A DNA stretch of 10,704 nucleotides from JACRPZ01 sp040758255. GTDB taxonomy: Bacteria > Nitrospirota > Thermodesulfovibrionia > UBA6902. Below, one piece after another: positions 7,480 through 10,704 of this stretch (position 1 is its first letter; every line of letters begins with the position of its first letter). The DNA is taken from the NCBI GenBank assembly GCA_040758255.1, contig JBFLVX010000079.1:1-10704 (forward strand), given 5' to 3'. The notes below the pieces were generated by a model, which worked only from the letters and a program-made list of their open reading frames with translations, did not search any database and was not told the origin of the DNA. Made by a program: the position numbers and the translations under genes.

Positions 7480-7552
7480 GCACATAGTGACATAGGCACA
7501 AAGGCACATAGAAGAAACTCTGTATCTTCTGCCTTTGCTGCTTTGCGACTCT
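7480..7552. repeat. 8-nt-period repeats forming an imperfect hairpin
   Basis: Four abutting 8-mers, GCACATAG, TGACATAG, GCACAAAG and GCACATAG, run from 7480 to 7511. Three opposite-sense 8-mers, CTGCCTTT, GCTGCTTT and GCGACTCT, run from 7529 to 7552. The two arms face each other: CAAAGGCA at 7499-7506 pairs with TGCCTTTG at 7530-7537, and GAAGA at 7511-7515 pairs with TCTTC at 7525-7529. That leaves a 4-nt bulge (7507-7510) and a 9-nt loop (7516-7524). No T-run follows the stem, so it does not look like a standard intrinsic terminator. It fills most of the aroC-aroKB spacer. I recall similar GGCACA/AAG arrays in other anaerobes but cannot verify that here. Confidence 0.65.
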
Positions 7553-7564
7553 AATTAAAAAATT

Positions 7565-9148
7565 ATGAAGATCGTTCTTACAGGCTTTATGGGTACCGGC
7601 AAAACCTCTGTCGGCATAGCGCTCAGCAGAAGGTTGTCGTGGCCTTTCATAGATACTGATGTGCTTATCGAGGAACGTGAAGGCATCCCTATTGCCACTA
7701 TATTTAAGGAGAAGGGCGAAGATTATTTCAGGGCAGTTGAGCGGTCTGTAGTTGAAGATGTCTCTAAAAAGAGGGATGTTGTAATAGCCACAGGCGGTGG
7801 GGTTATTAAGGATAAGAGAAACGTGGATAACCTCGGCAGGAGAGGGGTAATCCTATGGCTGAAGACCGATCCTGAAATCATCCTCAGGCGCATTATGGCT
7901 GAAGGCGGGAAGAGGCCTCTCCTTGATGTTGAAGAGCCTCTTGAAGAGATCAACAGGCTTCTTTCAGAAAGATCGCCTCTTTACTCGCAGGCGGATGCGG
8001 CTGTTGATACGAGCTATATAACTCCTTCTGAGGCATCAGAAGAGATAATTGAGATGCTTAGCCTTGATAAGGAGAGGGTAAAGGTTGAACTTGGCGAGCG
8101 GAGTTATGACATTATTATAGGCAGGGATATCCTTCCGAAACTCGGCCTGCTGGTGAAGCATCTGAGGCCTTCAAAGACTGCGATCATCAGCAACAAGACG
8201 GTCTTCCCGCTTTATAAAGATAAGCTGGATGCCTCGATGAAGAAATACGGCATATCCTATGAGGTGCTTCTTCTTCCTGACGGAGAGGAGTACAAGGATT
8301 TTCTCTGGATATATAACCTCCACGGCAAGTTACTTGAGGCCAAGTTTGACAGGAACTCCCTGATAATTGCATTTGGCGGCGGAGTTGTCGGGGATATGGC
8401 GGGTTTTGTCGCCGCTACATATATGAGAGGGATCAAGTACGTGCAGGTTCCTACCACGCTCCTTGCGCAGGTGGACAGCTCTGTGGGCGGAAAGACAGGG
8501 GTCAATCATCCCCTCGGCAAGAACATGATAGGGGCATTTTATCAGCCATCGCTCGTATGCATAGATGTTGATACATTAAAGACGCTTCCAAAGAGAGAGT
8601 TTTGCGCCGGAATTGCCGAGGTGATCAAATACGGCGTCATTGCCGACAGCAGGTTCTTTGATTATTTGACGGACCATAAAGATGAGATATTATCGCTTGG
8701 CGACGGTATAATCAATATCATCAAGCACTCATGTGAAATTAAGGCTGATGTTGTATCTAAAGATGAGAGAGAGGCTGGCTTAAGGGCGATACTTAATTTC
8801 GGGCATACCATTGGTCATGCCCTTGAGACCGTGACCGACTATGAGAAGTATCTTCACGGTGAAGCGATTGCAATAGGCATGTGCCTCGCCGCTGATATTT
8901 CGGTGAAGATGGGGATTTTCAGCAAAGATTCCTCAGAGAGTATAAAGTCCCTTGTTGAGCAATATGCACTGCCCTCAAGAATTCCTGACGATATCAATAT
9001 TTCAGAAGTTATAAAGGCTATGGCGGTTGACAAAAAAGCCGCGTCAGGCAAGTTAAAATTTATCCTGCCCGAATCTATCGGAAAAGTCAGGATAGAAGAT
9101 GACGTTGACAAGGAAGTTATTAAAGAGGTTTTAGAATTACACGCTTAA
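7565..9148 (+). CDS. aroKB: Bifunctional shikimate kinase / 3-dehydroquinate synthase
   Basis: The 527-residue fusion joins two shikimate-pathway enzymes. The kinase domain (about 1-165) has Walker A GFMGTGKT at 7-14, the shikimate/Mg site D30-T-D32, R56, GGG at 77-79, lid residues KRPLL near 116-120, and RSPLY at 136-140. The dehydroquinate synthase domain starts near 171. It has GGGVVGDMAG at 271-280 and PTTLLAQVDSSVGGKTG at 296-312 for NAD and substrate binding, then the zinc ligands E352, H414 (in NFGHTIGH) and H431 (in HGEA). It converts DAHP to dehydroquinate. Both active sites look complete, and no stop or frame slip separates the domains. The order follows the separate aroK-aroB pair of many proteobacteria. 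The ATG at 7565 begins the canonical MKIVLTGFMG, although no strong ribosome site precedes it. It lies downstream of aroC. Confidence 0.96.
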   Translation: MKIVLTGFMGTGKTSVGIALSRRLSWPFIDTDVLIEEREGIPIATIFKEKGEDYFRAVERSVVEDVSKKRDVVIATGGGVIKDKRNVDNLGRRGVILWLKTDPEIILRRIMAEGGKRPLLDVEEPLEEINRLLSERSPLYSQADAAVDTSYITPSEASEEIIEMLSLDKERVKVELGERSYDIIIGRDILPKLGLLVKHLRPSKTAIISNKTVFPLYKDKLDASMKKYGISYEVLLLPDGEEYKDFLWIYNLHGKLLEAKFDRNSLIIAFGGGVVGDMAGFVAATYMRGIKYVQVPTTLLAQVDSSVGGKTGVNHPLGKNMIGAFYQPSLVCIDVDTLKTLPKREFCAGIAEVIKYGVIADSRFFDYLTDHKDEILSLGDGIINIIKHSCEIKADVVSKDEREAGLRAILNFGHTIGHALETVTDYEKYLHGEAIAIGMCLAADISVKMGIFSKDSSESIKSLVEQYALPSRIPDDINISEVIKAMAVDKKAASGKLKFILPESIGKVRIEDDVDKEVIKEVLELHA

Positions 9149-9216
9149 ATTAAAAAAGTGTTTCTACATACAATAGAAGGTTATTAATTTCTTCATGTAC
9201 TTAATGATTTTAATAG

Positions 9217-9858
9217 TTGTGCCTTAAATGGATATTGAATGCGAATGAAAAAAGAAGAACAATTCTTGATCATATTGATAACATCTCAGTTCCTGGAGAT
9301 GTATTTTCTAAACCATCGAATGAATATTGGGCATTAATCTGTTTAAGAGAAGGGCTTGAATTTTTATACAGTCAAGTCGTTCAGATAGATAAGATTACTC
9401 AATCAATATTAAATCCTGAAGGCAAAAAAAAATATGTAAGTTCTGGAAATGGGCCTGGCACGGTGGATATACCTAAGCCTCTCTTAACATGTTCATTTCA
9501 CTGGTATGCTGTCTCTGCCTGTCAATATGTTCTAACCGTTGGGGCTATAGCATGTAAACAGGATAATTCACGTCCTATCCCTCGAAAATATGTTGAAGCG
9601 GTAATACCAGGAGTTAAAGCGTTTCGGGACAAAGTTGCGGCCCATTTTGCATGGAATAGTAAACATTCGCAGGATAATGATGCGGAACGCCTTGCAAGCA
9701 TTATCCCCCCTTTATCCTTTGTAGAAGATTCATGGCATGTAGGTGTCATGCAGATTGCAATGTCTAAGGGAGGGAAATTGTCCACATCTGAATCAATTAG
9801 ACCTTGGAGTATTACTAAGATCCACGATGATATGACAAGACGCTACTGGCCACATTAA
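9217..9858 (+). CDS. Unrecognised protein with an HEPN-like R-x5-H motif
   Basis: I do not recognise this 213-residue protein with confidence. It appears soluble and partly helical, with no signal peptide. A block around 95-112 (HWYAVSACQYVLTVGAIAC) is followed by RDKVAAH at 137-143. Arg, a polar residue and His six positions later fit the Rx4-6H signature of HEPN RNases, but one motif is weak evidence. The start is doubtful: TAG at 9214 precedes TTG at 9217, the next candidate is TTG at 9235, neither has a Shine-Dalgarno, and the frame has no ATG before residue 177. The N-terminus may be lost or frameshifted. None of its ten arginine codons is AGG, the favourite of its neighbours, and TTA leucine is frequent, which suggests transfer. 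It lies between conserved genes, 68 nt after aroKB. Confidence 0.6.
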   Translation: MCLKWILNANEKRRTILDHIDNISVPGDVFSKPSNEYWALICLREGLEFLYSQVVQIDKITQSILNPEGKKKYVSSGNGPGTVDIPKPLLTCSFHWYAVSACQYVLTVGAIACKQDNSRPIPRKYVEAVIPGVKAFRDKVAAHFAWNSKHSQDNDAERLASIIPPLSFVEDSWHVGVMQIAMSKGGKLSTSESIRPWSITKIHDDMTRRYWPH

Positions 9859-9898
9859 TGGCGACACAATAAAGTAACAGACATGACGCGACTGGCCA
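9832..9898. repeat. Imperfect direct repeat duplicating the end of the unknown gene
   Basis: The segment starting ATGAC at 9832 and ending GCTACTGGCCA at 9852 covers the last codons of the unknown gene. It recurs at 9883-9898 as ATGAC joined directly to GCGACTGGCCA. Apart from five bases absent from the second copy (9837-9841) and one substitution, the two agree. The second copy runs into a perfect 10-nt palindrome, ACTGGCCAGT, at 9891-9900. This could be a decayed duplication or an insertion scar. Confidence 0.4.
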
Positions 9899-9923
9899 GT
9901 TCATCCAGGGCTTCAAATTTAGG

Positions 9924-10517
9924 CTACATCTCTTTCCGTCCCTCAAGTGACTTTGAGAGCGTAACCTCATCAGCGAATTCAATATCTCCGCCTATAGGCA
10001 GTCCGTAGGCAATTCTTGTGATCTTTATACCAAGAGGCTTCAGTATCTGCGATATATACTGGGCCGTTGTCTCGCCCTTTGTATTGGGGTTTGTGGCGAT
10101 TATAACCTCTGAAACCCCTCCGTTCTTAACTCTTTCTACCAGTTCATTTATTTTGAGTCTCTCCGGTGTTATCCCGTCTATCGGCGAAAGCGCTCCTAAA
10201 AGCACATGATAAAGCCCTTTGTATATCCCGGTCCTCTCTATGACAATAAGGTTGCTCGGCTCCTCGACAACGCATATCTTACTGCTGTCTCTATGGGATG
10301 CCAGGCAGATAGAGCAGGTCTCATTCTCTGTTATGTTGAAGCAGTTACTGCAGAAGCGCGCATTCTCCTTGATTGAAATAATAGCATTTGCGATAGAGAC
10401 GGCATCTTCTTTAGGCATGCCTATAATAAAGAAAGAGAGGCGCTGGGCGGTCTTTCTCCCGATGCCGGGGAGTCTTGAGAGCTCGTTTATAAGGTTTTCA
10501 ACGATCCCGTTGTTCAT
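9924..10517 (-). CDS. recR: Recombination protein RecR
   Basis: RecR forms a ring clamp on DNA and works with RecO and RecF to load RecA at gaps. The 197 residues are typical of the family. A helix-hairpin-helix lies at LPGIGRKTAQRL (16-27). The zinc finger uses C56, C59, C68 and C71. The Toprim domain begins near C82-VVEEP, and the family signature GLPIGGDIEFADEVTL lies at 172-187, before the C-terminal LEGR. The ATG at 10517 shares one base with the TAA of ybaB (TAATG), so translation is very likely coupled. The ybaB-recR order is widespread and often follows dnaX, which would lie beyond the window edge. The gene is convergent with the unknown gene, 65 nt away, and no clear terminator is visible between them. 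Confidence 0.96.
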   Translation of the reverse strand: MNNGIVENLINELSRLPGIGRKTAQRLSFFIIGMPKEDAVSIANAIISIKENARFCSNCFNITENETCSICLASHRDSSKICVVEEPSNLIVIERTGIYKGLYHVLLGALSPIDGITPERLKINELVERVKNGGVSEVIIATNPNTKGETTAQYISQILKPLGIKITRIAYGLPIGGDIEFADEVTLSKSLEGRKEM

Positions 10518-10704
10518 TAGCCGAACATATTCCCGAGCCCCGGAAGATTCATGCCTCCGGTAAGCTTGCCCATATCTTCGCTCACCATCTGCTGTGCCCT
10601 GCGCAGGGCTTCGTTTACAGCGGCAACTATAAGGTCTTGCAGCATCTCGATATCGTCAGGATTTACAACATCACGCTCGATCTTGATGGACAAAATTTCC
10701 ATAG
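10517..10704 (-). CDS. ybaB: YbaB/EbfC nucleoid-associated protein (5' part outside window)
   Basis: YbaB/EbfC proteins are small dimeric DNA-binding, nucleoid-associated factors. About 61 residues are visible and contain the family C-terminal half: ILSIKIERDVVNPDDIEMLQDL, then VAAVNEALRRAQ, then KLTGGMNLPGLGNMFG. The family is about 100-110 residues, so roughly 40-45 residues lie beyond base 10704. The ATG at 10702 falls where homologues have an internal beta-strand residue, so it is not taken as the start. The stop codon overlaps the recR start by one base, a pairing seen in many bacteria. The Gly/Met-rich tail is normal for the family. Confidence 0.93.
   Translation of the reverse strand, partial: MEILSIKIERDVVNPDDIEMLQDLIVAAVNEALRRAQQMVSEDMGKLTGGMNLPGLGNMFG

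Noticed and set aside
9165..9200. Inverted repeat after aroKB (TACAT...GAAG / CTTC...ATGTA) as a terminator
   Set aside because: The stem is broken by a large bulge, is AT-rich, and has no T-run.

Overview
The window is a compact, mostly housekeeping stretch of a bacterial chromosome with medium GC, heavy use of AGG/AGA arginine codons and short spacers. It holds eleven protein genes, one cut off at each edge. No rRNA, tRNA, CRISPR array, transposase or phage gene was seen. The rpiB-glyA-nrdR order, a stand-alone ClpC, a BFN-domain (DUF151) protein and a fused AroK-AroB enzyme suggest an anaerobic lineage such as Nitrospirota (Thermodesulfovibrio-like) or a Desulfobacterota relative. That assignment is a guess from gene content, not a measurement.

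Layout. Positions 1-2194 (+) carry rpiB (missing about four N-terminal residues), glyA (overlapping rpiB, TTG start) and nrdR, closely packed and probably one transcript. A 149-nt spacer follows, with a good sigma70-type promoter whose -35 box lies inside a perfect 15-nt palindrome, and then clpC (2344-4782). Convergent to clpC is the minus-strand pair bfn (5602-6054) and recO (4819-5577). A 212-nt AT-rich divergent region separates bfn from the aromatic pair aroC (6267-7475) and aroKB (7565-9148). An unrecognised gene (9217-9858) follows, with different codon use and no ATG start. The window ends with the minus-strand pair ybaB (cut by the edge) and recR, joined by a TAATG stop/start overlap.

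How the genes work together. RpiB (pentose phosphates), GlyA (one-carbon units and glycine) and NrdR (control of ribonucleotide reductase) all bear on nucleotide supply. ClpC should unfold proteins for ClpP. RecO and RecR are two members of the RecFOR gap-repair machinery, encoded in separate minus-strand pairs. AroB, AroK and AroC supply three of the seven shikimate-pathway steps from two adjacent genes.

Less ordinary signals are: the palindrome over the clpC -35 box; a 7-nt-period repeat embedded in frame in a variable loop of aroC; an 8-nt-period repeat forming a long imperfect hairpin between aroC and aroKB; and the unknown gene, whose R-x5-H motif is HEPN-like and whose last codons recur imperfectly just past its stop. 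I see no clear multi-gene novel system here.
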